64,000 nucleotides of DNA from Pseudomonas alcaliphila JAB1 (GTDB taxonomy: Bacteria > Pseudomonadota > Gammaproteobacteria > Pseudomonadales > Pseudomonadaceae): contig NZ_CP016162.1 in assembly GCF_001941865.1 (NCBI RefSeq), positions 1,798,001-1,862,000 of the forward strand. Reading direction: 5' to 3'. Shown here one piece after another: positions 1-12,949 of the stretch. Positions within the stretch are counted from its first letter, which is position 1. The number at the start of each line of letters is the position of its first letter. Position numbers and translations under genes: made by a program. A model generated the notes under the pieces. The model was not told where the DNA came from and searched no databases. It saw only the letters and a program-made list of their open reading frames with translations.

Positions 1-1
1 C

Positions 2-529
2 ATGTCCGATCTCGATTTACTCCATATCTCCATTGCCGACCAGGCGCTTTACGGCTTTCGTGCTGGGCGGCTGCTGCTGAGCTTGCCTGTCTCCACGGCG
101 TTCAATGGGGTGGGTGAACTTAACGGTTCAGGCTGTACGCCGCGCGGGCTGCATCAGGTACGCGCGAAGATCGGCGCAGGTTTGCCTCTGGCCGCCGTAT
201 TGCGCGGTCGTCGCTGGACAGGGGAGGTGTGGTCACCTGAGCTGCACGAGCAGTTTCCTGGCCGCGACTGGATTCTCACCCGTATTCTCTGGCTAAGCGG
301 TCTTGAGCCGGGGCGCAATCGCCTGGGCGAGGTCGATACCTTTCGCCGTTACATTTATCTGCATGGCACACCGGATACGGAACCCATGGGGACGCCGTTG
401 TCCCATGGCTGCATTCGTTTGCGTAACGCCGACATGCTGGCGCTTTTCGAGCGCGTACCGCCGCACTGCAAGGTGCGTATCGATGAGGCGCCCTGCCCGC
501 AGTGGGCTGCAGACCAAGACTTCACGTAA
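2..529 (+). CDS. L,D-transpeptidase (YkuD domain)
   Basis: Predicted L,D-transpeptidase of 175 residues that would form or exchange peptidoglycan cross-links or anchor proteins to the wall. The C-terminal half carries the YkuD signature: a histidine in YLHGTPD, then the catalytic SHGCIR motif (Cys around residue 137) followed by RNAD. The N-terminal part (LHISIADQ, LLLSLPVST) is the usual start of the YkuD beta sandwich, so the gene looks complete. No signal peptide is visible, which is odd for a wall enzyme; the true start could lie before the window, since only one base precedes this ATG. It is followed by nagZ 12 bp downstream, so the two are probably co-transcribed and share a peptidoglycan theme. 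The paralogue cannot be named. Confidence 0.85.
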   Translation: MSDLDLLHISIADQALYGFRAGRLLLSLPVSTAFNGVGELNGSGCTPRGLHQVRAKIGAGLPLAAVLRGRRWTGEVWSPELHEQFPGRDWILTRILWLSGLEPGRNRLGEVDTFRRYIYLHGTPDTEPMGTPLSHGCIRLRNADMLALFERVPPHCKVRIDEAPCPQWAADQDFT

Positions 530-541
530 GGAAATACTCTC

Positions 542-2288
<1,747 letters not shown>

Positions 2289-2345
2289 CTGCTCTACAAA
2301 GACAGCGCTCAATGCCCGTCAGTCAGGCGCCGACGCGCCGAATCT

Positions 2346-2418
2346 GTAGGAGCAGCGCCCCGCCGCGAATCAGGGCGGCGCGCACTTGAAAAACTTCGCC
2401 TTGGGGCGAGGCTCCTAC
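2346..2418. repeat. REP-like palindrome
   Basis: Long imperfect inverted repeat. GTAGGAGC (2346-2353) pairs with GCTCCTAC (2411-2418), and just inside them CGCCCC pairs with GGGGCG. GTAGGAGC/GCTCCTAC ends are typical of Pseudomonas intergenic REP elements; a second one lies at 58682-58743. It falls between the convergent methylthioinosine phosphorylase and csiV genes and may protect or terminate both messages. Confidence 0.7.
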
Positions 2419-2445
2419 GCAAGGCTGGCGGCATCAGGTTTCCGC

Positions 2446-2967
2446 TCAGAGCGGGCTGATGCGTACCAGTGCGCCCAGGCTGCCATGGTCCAGGTAGGTC
2501 AGGCTGTTGTCCTTCAGGCGCTGGGCCACTTTCATGTGCTCGCTGCTCTCGAGCAGGCCGTCGACGCTGAATTGGTTGATCCACAGCTCCAGGTCCAGGT
2601 CGGCAAAGCGCTCCTGAGTAAAGCTCAGGGTGCCTTCGATCACATGATGGCCGAAGCGCTCTTCACCGCTGCTGACGGCCACTCGGCTCGGCGAGCTGCC
2701 GATGGTCTGGCTCCAGGCCTTGTGCAGCAATACCTGATAACCGCTGCCCGGATTGAGCTTGGCCGCCTCGCCATCTAGCGTTGTCGGGCGTTCGTTGCCG
2801 GTGATCGGCAATGCCGTGCCCGCCCAGTCGTCCGGTGCCACCTTGGGGGCGAAGACGGGCTCGCCGGCCTGGCGGAAGACCAGCAGTTCGACCTGGTAAA
2901 GACGTTCGGCAAAAGCACTCGGTGCCAACAGGCAGAGCAGCAGGGCGATCAGGTGCAATGGGCGCAT
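2446..2967 (-). CDS. csiV: CsiV-family periplasmic protein
   Basis: Exported protein of 173 residues with a clear signal peptide (MRPLHLIALLLCLLAPSAFA, cleavage after AFA). The mature part begins RLYQVELLVFRQ, the hallmark of the CsiV family, known in Vibrio as a partner of carotenoid-regulated cell-shape and peptidoglycan functions. It also has the family-style GYQVLLHKAW and IEGTLSF segments. The Pseudomonas function is not established. The gene begins 11 bp after the mfd stop codon on the same strand and is surely translated from the mfd message or a promoter inside mfd. The family assignment is good; the symbol is by homology. Confidence 0.75.
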   Translation of the reverse strand: MRPLHLIALLLCLLAPSAFAERLYQVELLVFRQAGEPVFAPKVAPDDWAGTALPITGNERPTTLDGEAAKLNPGSGYQVLLHKAWSQTIGSSPSRVAVSSGEERFGHHVIEGTLSFTQERFADLDLELWINQFSVDGLLESSEHMKVAQRLKDNSLTYLDHGSLGALVRISPL

Positions 2968-2978
2968 GTGTGAGTCCT

Positions 2979-5900
2979 TCAGGTGGTGGGCGCGAGGCGC
3001 TCGAGCAGGGCTTCCAGGGTGTTGAAGCGTTCTTCCGCACGCTCCATCGGCACCTGGATCTTGAAGACGGTGGCGCCTTCGAACTTGTAGCGTTTTGGCT
3101 GGGCCTGGATCAGTTTGATCAGGGTCAGCGGGTCAACGCAGGTTTCCGCAGCGAACTCGATTCGTCCACCCTGCGGGCCGGCGTCGACCTTGCTGATGCC
3201 GAGCTTGTCGGCCTGCAGCTTGAGCAGGGTCAGGCGCATGAGGTTCTTGGTCGGCTCCGGCAGCAGGCCGAAACGGTCGATCATCTCTACCTGAAGCTCC
3301 TTCAGACCGTCCTCGTCGCTGGCGTTGGCGATGCGTTTGTAGAGGATCAGGCGGCTGTGCACATCGGGCAGGTAGTCCTCGGGGATCAGCGCCGGTACGC
3401 GCAGGTTGATCTCCGGGCCGCCGCCCAATGGCTGGTCGAGGTTCGGCTGCTCGCCTTTCTGGATAGCCTTGACCGCGCGTTCGAGCATTTCCATGTAGAG
3501 GGTGAAGCCGACCGCCTGAATCTGCCCGCTCTGGCCGTCGCCAAGCAGTTCGCCAGCGCCGCGGATTTCCAGGTCATGGGTAGCGAGGACGAAGCCGGCG
3601 CCGAGATCCTGAGCGCCCGCGATGGCCTCCAGGCGTTTTTCCGCATCCGGGGTCATCTGCTTGCGCGGTGGCGTGAGCAGGTAGGCGTAGGCCTGGTGGT
3701 GGCTACGACCGACACGGCCGCGCAACTGGTGCAGCTGGGCCAGGCCGAACTTGTCGGCGCGGTCGATGATGATGGTGTTGGCGCTAGGCACGTCGATACC
3801 GGTCTCGATGATGGTCGAGGCCACCAGCACGTTGAAGCGCTTGTGGTAGAAGTCGCTCATCACCTGCTCGAGATCGCGTTCGCGCATCTGCCCGTGGCCG
3901 ATGCCGATACGCGCCTCGGGCACCAGCTCCGCCAGCTCACTGGCGCATTTCTCGATGGTCTTTACATCGTTGTGCAGGTAGTAGACCTGGCCACCGCGCA
4001 GCAGCTCGCGCAGCAGCGCTTCCTTGATGGTCGGCTTGTTGCTTTCCATGACGAAGGTGCGCACCGACAGACGCCGCGCTGGTGGCGTGGCGATGATCGA
4101 CAGGTCGCGCATGCCGGCCACGGCCATGTTCAGCGTGCGCGGGATCGGCGTGGCAGTCAGGGTGAGGATGTCGACCTCGCTGCGCAGGGCCTTGAGCTGT
4201 TCCTTCTGGCGCACGCCGAAGCGGTGTTCCTCGTCGATGATGGCCAGGCCGAGGTTGTGGAACTTGACGTCGTCCTGCAGCAGCTTGTGCGTGCCGATGA
4301 CGATATCCACCTTGCCTTCGGCCAGTTGCTGCACGGCCTCGCCGACTTCCTTGGCGCTCTTGAAGCGGCTCATCACCTCGACCTTCACCGGCCAGTCGGC
4401 GAAGCGGTCGCGGAAGCTGTTGTAGTGCTGCTGGGCGAGCAGGGTGGTGGGCACCAGCACGGCGACCTGCTTGCCGCTGTGCACGGCGATGAAGGCGGCG
4501 CGCATGGCCACCTCGGTCTTGCCGAAGCCGACGTCGCCGCAGACCAGGCGATCCATCGGCTTGCCGGCCAGCATGTCGGCGCGCACGGCATCGATGGCGG
4601 CCTGCTGGTCCGGGGTTTCCTCGAAGGGGAAACCGGCGCTGAAGGTGGCGTAGTCCAGTGCCGGGTCCTGGAAGGCGAAGCCTTCACGAGCGGCGCGGCG
4701 GGCGTAGATGTCGAGCAGCTCGGCGGCAACATCGCGCACCTGTTCGGCCGCCTTGCGCTTGGCCTTCTGCCAGACCTCCGAGCCGAGGCGATGCAGCGGC
4801 GCCAGGGCATCGTCACTGCCGGTGTAGCGGGCGATCAGATGAAGGCTGGCCACGGGGACATAAAGCTTGGCTTCGTCGGCATATTGCAGGGCGAGGAATT
4901 CGGCGGCCTGGCCGTCGAACTCCATGGTCACCAGGCCCAGGTAGCGGCCGACGCCGTGATCGATATGCACCACCGGCGCGCCTTCGCGCAGCTCGGTGAG
5001 GTTCTTGATCACGTTGTCGCCGCCTTCTCGGCCTTTTTCGCGGCGGCGACGCTGCATCACGCGCTGGCCGAACAGCGGGCTTTCGGCGATCAGTGCCAGG
5101 TCGTCGAGCAGCAGGCCTTCATCCAGTGGTGCGATGCAGATGTTGAGGCGTTCAGGGCTGGCGACGAAGGCCGGCCAGCCCTCGACTTCCCGGGGCTTGA
5201 GCTTGAGGCGGGCGAGCAGTTCCAGCAGCACTTCGCGGCGACCGGCTGATTCGGCGCAGAACAGCACGCGGCCTGGATATTCTTCGATAAAGCGGCGCAA
5301 CGCCGCCAGCGGCTCGCCGGCCTTGGCCTGAATCGCCAGGTCGGGCAGGGCGCGTGCGTCAAAACGGGTCTGGCCGACGCCGGGCTCGATATCGTCCTGA
5401 TTGACCACTACTCGCGGCCAGCTCTTCAGGCGGGCGAAGCAGTCCTCGACCGGCAGGAAGATGTCGGCGGGTGGCAGCAGCGGGCGCTCCGGGTCGACTC
5501 GGCGGTCCTCATAGCGGCTACGCGCATCTGTCCAGAAATGCTCGGCAGCCTTTTCGATGCCGGGCAGGGAGAACACCTGGGTGTCGCCTGGCAGGTAGTC
5601 GAACAGGGTGTCTGTCTCATCGAAGAACAGCGGCAGGTAGTACTCGATGCCGGCGGGGGTGATGCCGGTGGAAAGGTCCTGATAGATCGGGCAGCGACGG
5701 AAATCCACGTCGAAGCGCTCGCGGAAACGCCCGCGGAAATCGGTGACAGCCTTCTTTTCCAGCGGAAATTCACGCGCCGGCAACAGACGGATCGACTCGA
5801 CCTTGTCCACCGAGCGCTGGGTCTCGGGGTCGAAGGTGCGCAGGGTTTCGATTTCGTCGTCGAACAGGTCGATACGGTAGGGCGTGTCACTGCCCATCGG

Positions 5901-6416
5901 GAACAGGTCGATCAATGCGCCGCGCACGGCGAACTCGCCGTGTTCGTAAACGGTGTCGACGCAGCGGTAGCCAGCGGCCTCCAAGCGGCCGCGCATCTGC
6001 TCCACATCGAGTTTCTGGCCGACATCCAGCACCAGGCTGCCACCCAGCAGGAAGCGCTTCGGTGCCAGGCGGTGTAGGGCGGTGGTGATCGGCACTACGA
6101 GGATGCCGCGGCTCAGCTGCGGCAGGCGATAGAGCGCTGCGATGCGTTGCGAGATGATGTCCTGGTGTGGCGAGAAGACATCGTAGGGCAGGGTTTCCCA
6201 GTCGGGAAAGTGCAGCACTGGCAGGTCGGGGGCGAAGAACGCCAGTTCTTCCTGCAGGCGCTCGGCGCTCTGGCTGCCTTCGGTGAGCACCAGCGTGAAG
6301 CGTCCGGCATTGCTGGCCGCTTCGGCGATAGTCAGGGACAGCGCGGCGCCGGGCAGGTTGCCCCACTGTTGTTTGCCGGCGCTGGCCGGTAGAGACGGAA
6401 GACGCAGTACGGACAC
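2979..6416 (-). CDS. mfd: Transcription-repair coupling factor Mfd
   Basis: ATP-dependent DNA translocase of 1145 residues that removes RNA polymerase stalled at lesions and recruits UvrA. The order of parts matches the family: UvrB-homology module at the N terminus (HFPDWETLPYD, then YEHGEFAVRGALIDLFP), the RNA-polymerase interaction domain around HIDHGVGRYLGL, the helicase domain with Walker A GDVGFGKTE and the DEEHRFGVRQKE box, TATPIPRTLNMA, and the translocation motif region with QLRGRVGRS. The C terminus covers the UvrA-masking domain. The start is GTG without a strong ribosome site. It is transcribed away from gapB across a 149-bp divergent gap and followed closely by csiV. Confidence 0.97.
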   Translation of the reverse strand: MSVLRLPSLPASAGKQQWGNLPGAALSLTIAEAASNAGRFTLVLTEGSQSAERLQEELAFFAPDLPVLHFPDWETLPYDVFSPHQDIISQRIAALYRLPQLSRGILVVPITTALHRLAPKRFLLGGSLVLDVGQKLDVEQMRGRLEAAGYRCVDTVYEHGEFAVRGALIDLFPMGSDTPYRIDLFDDEIETLRTFDPETQRSVDKVESIRLLPAREFPLEKKAVTDFRGRFRERFDVDFRRCPIYQDLSTGITPAGIEYYLPLFFDETDTLFDYLPGDTQVFSLPGIEKAAEHFWTDARSRYEDRRVDPERPLLPPADIFLPVEDCFARLKSWPRVVVNQDDIEPGVGQTRFDARALPDLAIQAKAGEPLAALRRFIEEYPGRVLFCAESAGRREVLLELLARLKLKPREVEGWPAFVASPERLNICIAPLDEGLLLDDLALIAESPLFGQRVMQRRRREKGREGGDNVIKNLTELREGAPVVHIDHGVGRYLGLVTMEFDGQAAEFLALQYADEAKLYVPVASLHLIARYTGSDDALAPLHRLGSEVWQKAKRKAAEQVRDVAAELLDIYARRAAREGFAFQDPALDYATFSAGFPFEETPDQQAAIDAVRADMLAGKPMDRLVCGDVGFGKTEVAMRAAFIAVHSGKQVAVLVPTTLLAQQHYNSFRDRFADWPVKVEVMSRFKSAKEVGEAVQQLAEGKVDIVIGTHKLLQDDVKFHNLGLAIIDEEHRFGVRQKEQLKALRSEVDILTLTATPIPRTLNMAVAGMRDLSIIATPPARRLSVRTFVMESNKPTIKEALLRELLRGGQVYYLHNDVKTIEKCASELAELVPEARIGIGHGQMRERDLEQVMSDFYHKRFNVLVASTIIETGIDVPSANTIIIDRADKFGLAQLHQLRGRVGRSHHQAYAYLLTPPRKQMTPDAEKRLEAIAGAQDLGAGFVLATHDLEIRGAGELLGDGQSGQIQAVGFTLYMEMLERAVKAIQKGEQPNLDQPLGGGPEINLRVPALIPEDYLPDVHSRLILYKRIANASDEDGLKELQVEMIDRFGLLPEPTKNLMRLTLLKLQADKLGISKVDAGPQGGRIEFAAETCVDPLTLIKLIQAQPKRYKFEGATVFKIQVPMERAEERFNTLEALLERLAPTT

Positions 6417-6494
6417 GGGCGGCTCACGGTCGTGACGAAAGGCCGGGAATTGTAGCGGGGCTTGGTGGTCAATGTCAGTCGCGACAGGCGCGCA

Positions 6495-6523
6495 TTGCTC
6501 ATGCCCGCGCGCGCCGTCATAAT
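6495..6523 (+). promoter_or_regulatory. Candidate sigma-70 promoter of gapB
   Basis: TTGCTC (6495-6500), a 17-bp spacer and CATAAT (6518-6523), 42 bp before the chosen GTG of gapB. The -10 matches consensus at five of six positions, the -35 at three. It is the best match in the mfd/gapB divergent gap. Confidence 0.5.
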
Positions 6524-6565
6524 GTAGCCCCTTTTTTCAGCCCCTACATGTGGAAGGTACTGCCC

Positions 6566-8014
6566 GTGACTCAGAAGCCCGACCAGTGTCTCGGTGAATG
6601 GATCGATCGTGAAGCCCTCGCGGAAGCGATGATTCCGCTGATTGGTCAGCTCTATCGCAACAACAATGTGGTGACCTCGATCTATGGCCGTGGCCTGATC
6701 AACCGTTCGGTCATCGACATCCTCAAGGCTCACCGTTTCGCTCGCCATCGCCTTGCCGATGAGGCTGAACTGTCGGTGCACGACACCTTCCCCATGCTCA
6801 AGGCCATGAGCGAGCTCAAGCTGGGCGCCGCCTCCGTGGACCTGGGCAAGCTGGTTGCCAAGTTCAAGGCCGAAGGCGCTGGTCGCAGCGTCGAGCAGTT
6901 CGTCAAGGACGAGCTGGCCGAGGTGGTCGGCAAGCAGAACGGTTCCGGTCGTGAAGGCACCGACGTGGTCCTCTACGGCTTTGGTCGTATCGGCCGCCTG
7001 CTGGCGCGCATCCTGATCGAGAAGACCGGTGGTGGCGACGGCCTGCGCCTGCGTGCCATCGTTGTGCGTAAAGGCGCCAGCAACGATCTGGTCAAGCGTG
7101 CCAGCCTGCTGCGTCGTGACTCGGTACACGGCAAGTTCAACGGCACCATCACCATCGATGAAGAGAACAATACCCTGACGGCCAACGGCAACCTGATCCA
7201 GGTGATCTATGCCAAGGACCCGAAGGAAGTCGACTACACCCAGTACGGCATCAAGAATGCACTGCTGGTGGACAACACCGGTGTGTGGCGTGACGCCGAG
7301 GGCTTGGGTCAGCACCTGGCCTGCCCGGGCGTCGATCGCGTCGTCCTCACCGCACCTGGCAAGGGCGCGCTGAAGAACATCGTGCACGGCATCAACCACA
7401 GTGAAATCACCGCCGAGGACAAGATCATCTCCGCGGCTTCCTGCACCACCAACGCCATCGTGCCGGTGCTCAAGGCGGTCAATGATCAGTACGGCATCGT
7501 CAACGGTCACGTCGAGACCGTTCACTCGTACACCAACGACCAGAACCTGATCGACAACTTCCACAAAGGCAGTCGTCGTGGTCGTAGCGCCGCGCTGAAC
7601 ATGGTCATCACCGAAACCGGCGCTGCTACCGCTGCGGCCAAGGCGCTGCCGGTTCTGAAAGGCAAGCTGACCGGCAACGCCATTCGTGTGCCGACGCCGA
7701 ACGTGTCCATGGCCATCCTCAATCTGAACCTGGAGAAGGCCGCCACTCGCGAGGAGATCAACGAGTACCTGCGCCAGATGGCCATGCACTCGGATCTGCA
7801 GAAGCAGATCGACTTCGTCAGCTCGCAGGAAGTGGTATCGACCGACTTCGTCGGTTCGCGCCATGCCGGCGTGGTGGATGCCGAAGCCACCATCGCCAAC
7901 GATAACCGCGTTGTGCTGTACGTCTGGTACGACAACGAGTTCGGTTACAGCTGCCAGGTGGTGCGCGTGATGGAAGACATGGCTGGGGTCAACCCGCCTG
8001 CCTTCCCGCACTAA
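6566..8014 (+). CDS. gapB: Long-form glyceraldehyde-3-phosphate dehydrogenase
   Basis: GAPDH of 482 residues, about 140 longer at the N terminus than the classical enzyme. The nucleotide-binding GFGRIGR lies near residue 138-144; the catalytic SCTTNAIVPVL motif (Cys) and the YDNEFGYS segment near the C terminus are intact. The N-terminal extension (DREALAEAMIPLIGQLYRNN) has no motif I recognise. I chose GTG 6566 over ATG 6548 because GGAAGG lies 8 bp before the GTG, while nothing like a ribosome site precedes the ATG. Pseudomonads lack phosphofructokinase, so the enzyme would act in Entner-Doudoroff or gluconeogenic flow. Cofactor use is not readable. The symbol follows P. putida usage as I recall it. 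Confidence 0.88.
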   Translation: MTQKPDQCLGEWIDREALAEAMIPLIGQLYRNNNVVTSIYGRGLINRSVIDILKAHRFARHRLADEAELSVHDTFPMLKAMSELKLGAASVDLGKLVAKFKAEGAGRSVEQFVKDELAEVVGKQNGSGREGTDVVLYGFGRIGRLLARILIEKTGGGDGLRLRAIVVRKGASNDLVKRASLLRRDSVHGKFNGTITIDEENNTLTANGNLIQVIYAKDPKEVDYTQYGIKNALLVDNTGVWRDAEGLGQHLACPGVDRVVLTAPGKGALKNIVHGINHSEITAEDKIISAASCTTNAIVPVLKAVNDQYGIVNGHVETVHSYTNDQNLIDNFHKGSRRGRSAALNMVITETGAATAAAKALPVLKGKLTGNAIRVPTPNVSMAILNLNLEKAATREEINEYLRQMAMHSDLQKQIDFVSSQEVVSTDFVGSRHAGVVDAEATIANDNRVVLYVWYDNEFGYSCQVVRVMEDMAGVNPPAFPH

Positions 8015-8034
8015 GCGTCAAGGTTGCAAAAAAA

Positions 8035-8059
8035 ACGGGAGCTTCGGCTCCCGTTTTTT
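8035..8059 (+). terminator. Rho-independent terminator after gapB
   Basis: CGGGAGC (8036-8042), TTCG tetraloop, GCTCCCG (8047-8053), then six T residues. An A run before the stem extends the pairing. Confidence 0.92.
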
Positions 8060-8159
8060 ATGCCCGGAATCTGGCCTAGCGAGGTTGTCGAGTTGATCTC
8101 GAGCCGCATCGAGTTGTTGCGCCCTGTTACCGAAAGGCCAAAAAAAGCAAGCGCTTGGG

Positions 8160-8188
8160 TGGTCAGTGCCGGGGGGCGTCTCTATAAT
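8160..8188 (+). promoter_or_regulatory. Candidate sigma-70 promoter of the nqr operon
   Basis: TGGTCA (8160-8165), 17-bp spacer, perfect TATAAT (8183-8188). It would start transcription near 8195 and leave an untranslated leader of about 125 nt before nqrA. Confidence 0.65.
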
Positions 8189-8212
8189 CAAGCGGATTTT
8201 TTACCCAGGTTT

Positions 8213-9659
<1,447 letters not shown>

Positions 9660-9662
9660 TCC

Positions 9663-10874
9663 GTGGGCATTCGTGCATTCCTCGACAAGATCGAGCACAA
9701 CTTCGAAAAGGGCGGCAAGTACGAGAAGTGGTATGCCCTCTACGAGGCCATCGACACCTTCTTCTATCGTCCTGGCAGCGTGACCAAGACCACCGCTCAC
9801 GTGCGCGACGGCATCGACCTCAAGCGCATGATGATCACCGTGTGGCTGTGCACCTTCCCGGCCATGTTCTTCGGCATGTGGAACACCGGCTACCAGGCCA
9901 ACCTGATCTTCGCTCAGAGCCCCGAGCTGCTGGCGAGTCAGGAAGGCTGGCGCTTCGCCCTGATCGGCTCGCTGGCCGGTTTCGATCCGAACAGCCTGTG
10001 GGACAACTTCATCCAGGGCGCAGCCTACTTTCTGCCGGTGTACGCGGTGACCTTCATCGTCGGCGGCTTCTGGGAGGTGCTGTTCGCTTCGATCCGCAAG
10101 CATGAAGTCAACGAAGGCTTCTTCGTCACTTCCGTGCTGTTCGCCCTGATCCTGCCGCCGAGCATTCCGCTGTGGCAGGTGGCCCTGGGCATCAGCTTCG
10201 GTGTGGTGATCGGCAAGGAAGTGTTCGGTGGTACCGGCAAGAACTTCCTCAACCCGGCACTGACCGGCCGTGCCTTCCTGTTCTTCGCCTATCCGGCGCA
10301 GATGTCCGGTGATGCGGTCTGGACGGCGGTCGATGGTTTTGCCGGCGCCACTTCGCTGAGCCTGGCGGCCTCCGGCGGCATCGAGAACGTGATCAACAAT
10401 GGCATCACCTGGATGGACGCCTTCGTCGGCACCATTCACGGCTCGCTCGGCGAGACCAGCACCCTGGCGATTGCCATCGGCGGTCTGGTCCTGCTGATCA
10501 CCAAGATCGCCGCTTGGCGCATCGTCGCCGGCGTGATGCTGGGCATGATCGGCCTGAGCCTGCTGTTCAACGTCATCGGTTCCACCACCAACCCGATGTT
10601 CGCCATGCCCTGGTACTGGCATCTGGTAGTGGGCGGCTTTGCCTTCGGCATGTTCTTCATGGCCACCGACCCGGTGTCGGCCTCCATGACCAACACCGGC
10701 AAGTGGATCTTTGGTGCTCTGATCGGTGTGATGGTGGTGCTGATCCGTGTGGTCAACCCGGCCTTCCCCGAGGGCATGATGCTGGCGATCCTGTTCGCCA
10801 ACCTGTTTGCACCGCTGATCGACCACTTCGTCGTTCAAGCCAATATCAAGCGGAGGCTGGCACGCAATGTCTAG
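9663..10874 (+). CDS. nqrB: Na+-NQR subunit B
   Basis: Integral membrane subunit of 403 residues with about ten hydrophobic segments. It carries covalently bound FMN: the flavinylation motif DGFAGAT ends in Thr230, the expected attachment residue for ApbE. It also holds riboflavin and takes part in the sodium channel and quinone site. The start is GTG, placed 3 bp after nqrA, with the GAGAAGGAGGG run at the nqrA end as ribosome site. It overlaps nqrC by 8 bp. Confidence 0.97.
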   Translation: MGIRAFLDKIEHNFEKGGKYEKWYALYEAIDTFFYRPGSVTKTTAHVRDGIDLKRMMITVWLCTFPAMFFGMWNTGYQANLIFAQSPELLASQEGWRFALIGSLAGFDPNSLWDNFIQGAAYFLPVYAVTFIVGGFWEVLFASIRKHEVNEGFFVTSVLFALILPPSIPLWQVALGISFGVVIGKEVFGGTGKNFLNPALTGRAFLFFAYPAQMSGDAVWTAVDGFAGATSLSLAASGGIENVINNGITWMDAFVGTIHGSLGETSTLAIAIGGLVLLITKIAAWRIVAGVMLGMIGLSLLFNVIGSTTNPMFAMPWYWHLVVGGFAFGMFFMATDPVSASMTNTGKWIFGALIGVMVVLIRVVNPAFPEGMMLAILFANLFAPLIDHFVVQANIKRRLARNV

Positions 10875-11655
10875 TCAAAAAGAATCCACTGCCCGCACCC
10901 TGGCGGTGGCCCTGTTGGTGTGTCTGGTGTGCTCGGTGTTTGTCGCCGGCGCTGCCGTGGCACTGAAACCGACCCAGGTGGAAAACCGCCTGCTCGACAA
11001 GCAGCGCAGCATTCTGGCGATTGCCGGGCTGGGCGACCCGGGAATGAGCGCGGCGCAGGTCAAGGCGCTGTTCGATGAGCGCATCAATGCGCGTATCGTC
11101 GACCTGGAAAGCGGCACCTTCAGCGACGCTCAGGACCCCCTTACCTTCGACCCGCTGGTGGCCTCCAAGGACCCGCAGCTTTCCAAAGCCCTGCGCGGCT
11201 CCGAAGACATCGCCTCGATCAAGCGCCGCGAGCGCTACACCACGGTGTACCTGGTCGAACGCGACGGCGAACTGGAAACCCTGATCCTGCCTGTGCGCGG
11301 TTATGGCCTGTGGTCGACTTTGCACGGTTTCATGGCGCTCAAGGGCGACCTCAACACCGTTCAGGGGCTGGGCTTCTACCAGCATGCCGAGACCCCCGGT
11401 CTGGGCGGCGAGGTGGACAACCCGAAATGGCGAGGCCACTGGCCGGGCAAGACCCTGTTCAACGAGCAGGGCGATTTGGTCATCCAGATCATCAAGGGCA
11501 ACGTCGACGCGCAGAGTTCGCAGGCTAAGCACCAGGTCGATGGCCTGGCGGGTGCAACCCTGACCCAGAATGGCGTGAATAATCTGTTGCATTTCTGGCT
11601 CGGTGAGAACGGCTTCGCGCAGTTCCTCGCCAACTTGCAGAAAGGGGAGGCCTGA
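10867..11655 (+). CDS. nqrC: Na+-NQR subunit C
   Basis: Subunit of 262 residues with one N-terminal membrane anchor ([19 protein letters not shown]) and a large periplasmic domain. The second covalent FMN is attached to Thr231 in DGLAGAT, the same motif as in NqrB and the substrate of the flavin transferase encoded three genes downstream. [11 protein letters not shown] is a conserved NqrC/RnfG segment. It overlaps nqrB by 8 bp and leads into nqrD by 2 bp, which points to tight co-translation. Confidence 0.97.
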   Translation: MSSQKESTARTLAVALLVCLVCSVFVAGAAVALKPTQVENRLLDKQRSILAIAGLGDPGMSAAQVKALFDERINARIVDLESGTFSDAQDPLTFDPLVASKDPQLSKALRGSEDIASIKRRERYTTVYLVERDGELETLILPVRGYGLWSTLHGFMALKGDLNTVQGLGFYQHAETPGLGGEVDNPKWRGHWPGKTLFNEQGDLVIQIIKGNVDAQSSQAKHQVDGLAGATLTQNGVNNLLHFWLGENGFAQFLANLQKGEA

Positions 11656-11657
11656 TC

Positions 11658-12325
11658 ATGTCGCAGCCAACCATTAAAGAAGTCCTGCTCAACCCGATCT
11701 TCAACAACAACCCCATCGGCCTGCAGATCCTGGGGATCTGCTCGGCCTTGGCGGTGACCTCGAACCTGAAGACCGCGCTGGTGATGTCGATCGCCCTGAC
11801 TCTGGTGACCGGCTTCTCCAACCTGTTCATCTCGATGATTCGTAGTCAGATCCCCAACTCGATCCGCATGATCGTGCAAATGGTGATCATCGCCTCGCTG
11901 GTCATCGTGGTCGACCAGGTGCTCAAGGCCTACGCCTTCAGTCTGTCCAAACAGCTATCGGTGTTCGTCGGCCTTATCATCACCAACTGCATCGTGATGG
12001 GCCGTGCCGAAGCCTTCGCCATGCAGAATCCACCAGTGGTGTCGTTCTTCGACGGTATCGGCAACGGTCTGGGCTATAGCGCCATGCTGATCGCTCTGGG
12101 TGTGATCCGCGAGCTGTTCGGTGCCGGCAAGCTGATGGGCTACGAGGTCTTCTCGGTGGTCAACGACGGTGGCTGGTACCAGCCCAACGGCATGCTGCTG
12201 TTGCCGCCTTCGGCGTTCTTCCTGATCGGCCTGTTCATCTGGGCCATCCGTAGTTGGAAGAAGGATCAGATCGAGCAGCCGAGCTTCAAGATGGCGCCTC
12301 AGGTATCGAACAAGGAGGCCTACTA

Positions 12326-12326
<1 letters not shown>
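11658..12326 (+). CDS. nqrD: Na+-NQR subunit D
   Basis: Membrane subunit of 222 residues with about six hydrophobic segments. NqrD and NqrE are inverted-topology homologues that together hold an iron centre inside the membrane; the conserved half-site [14 protein letters not shown], with its Cys, is visible near residue 110. [20 protein letters not shown] is also typical. The TAATG junction makes nqrE start on the last base of this gene. Confidence 0.97.
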
Positions 12327-12934
<608 letters not shown>

Positions 12935-12949
12935 GGAAAGGATGAACAG

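Noticed and set aside
2811..5249. 812-codon open frame antisense to mfd
   Set aside because: It is a high-GC shadow of mfd; the protein is low in conserved motifs and rich in Q/H/V runs, while mfd is complete on the other strand.
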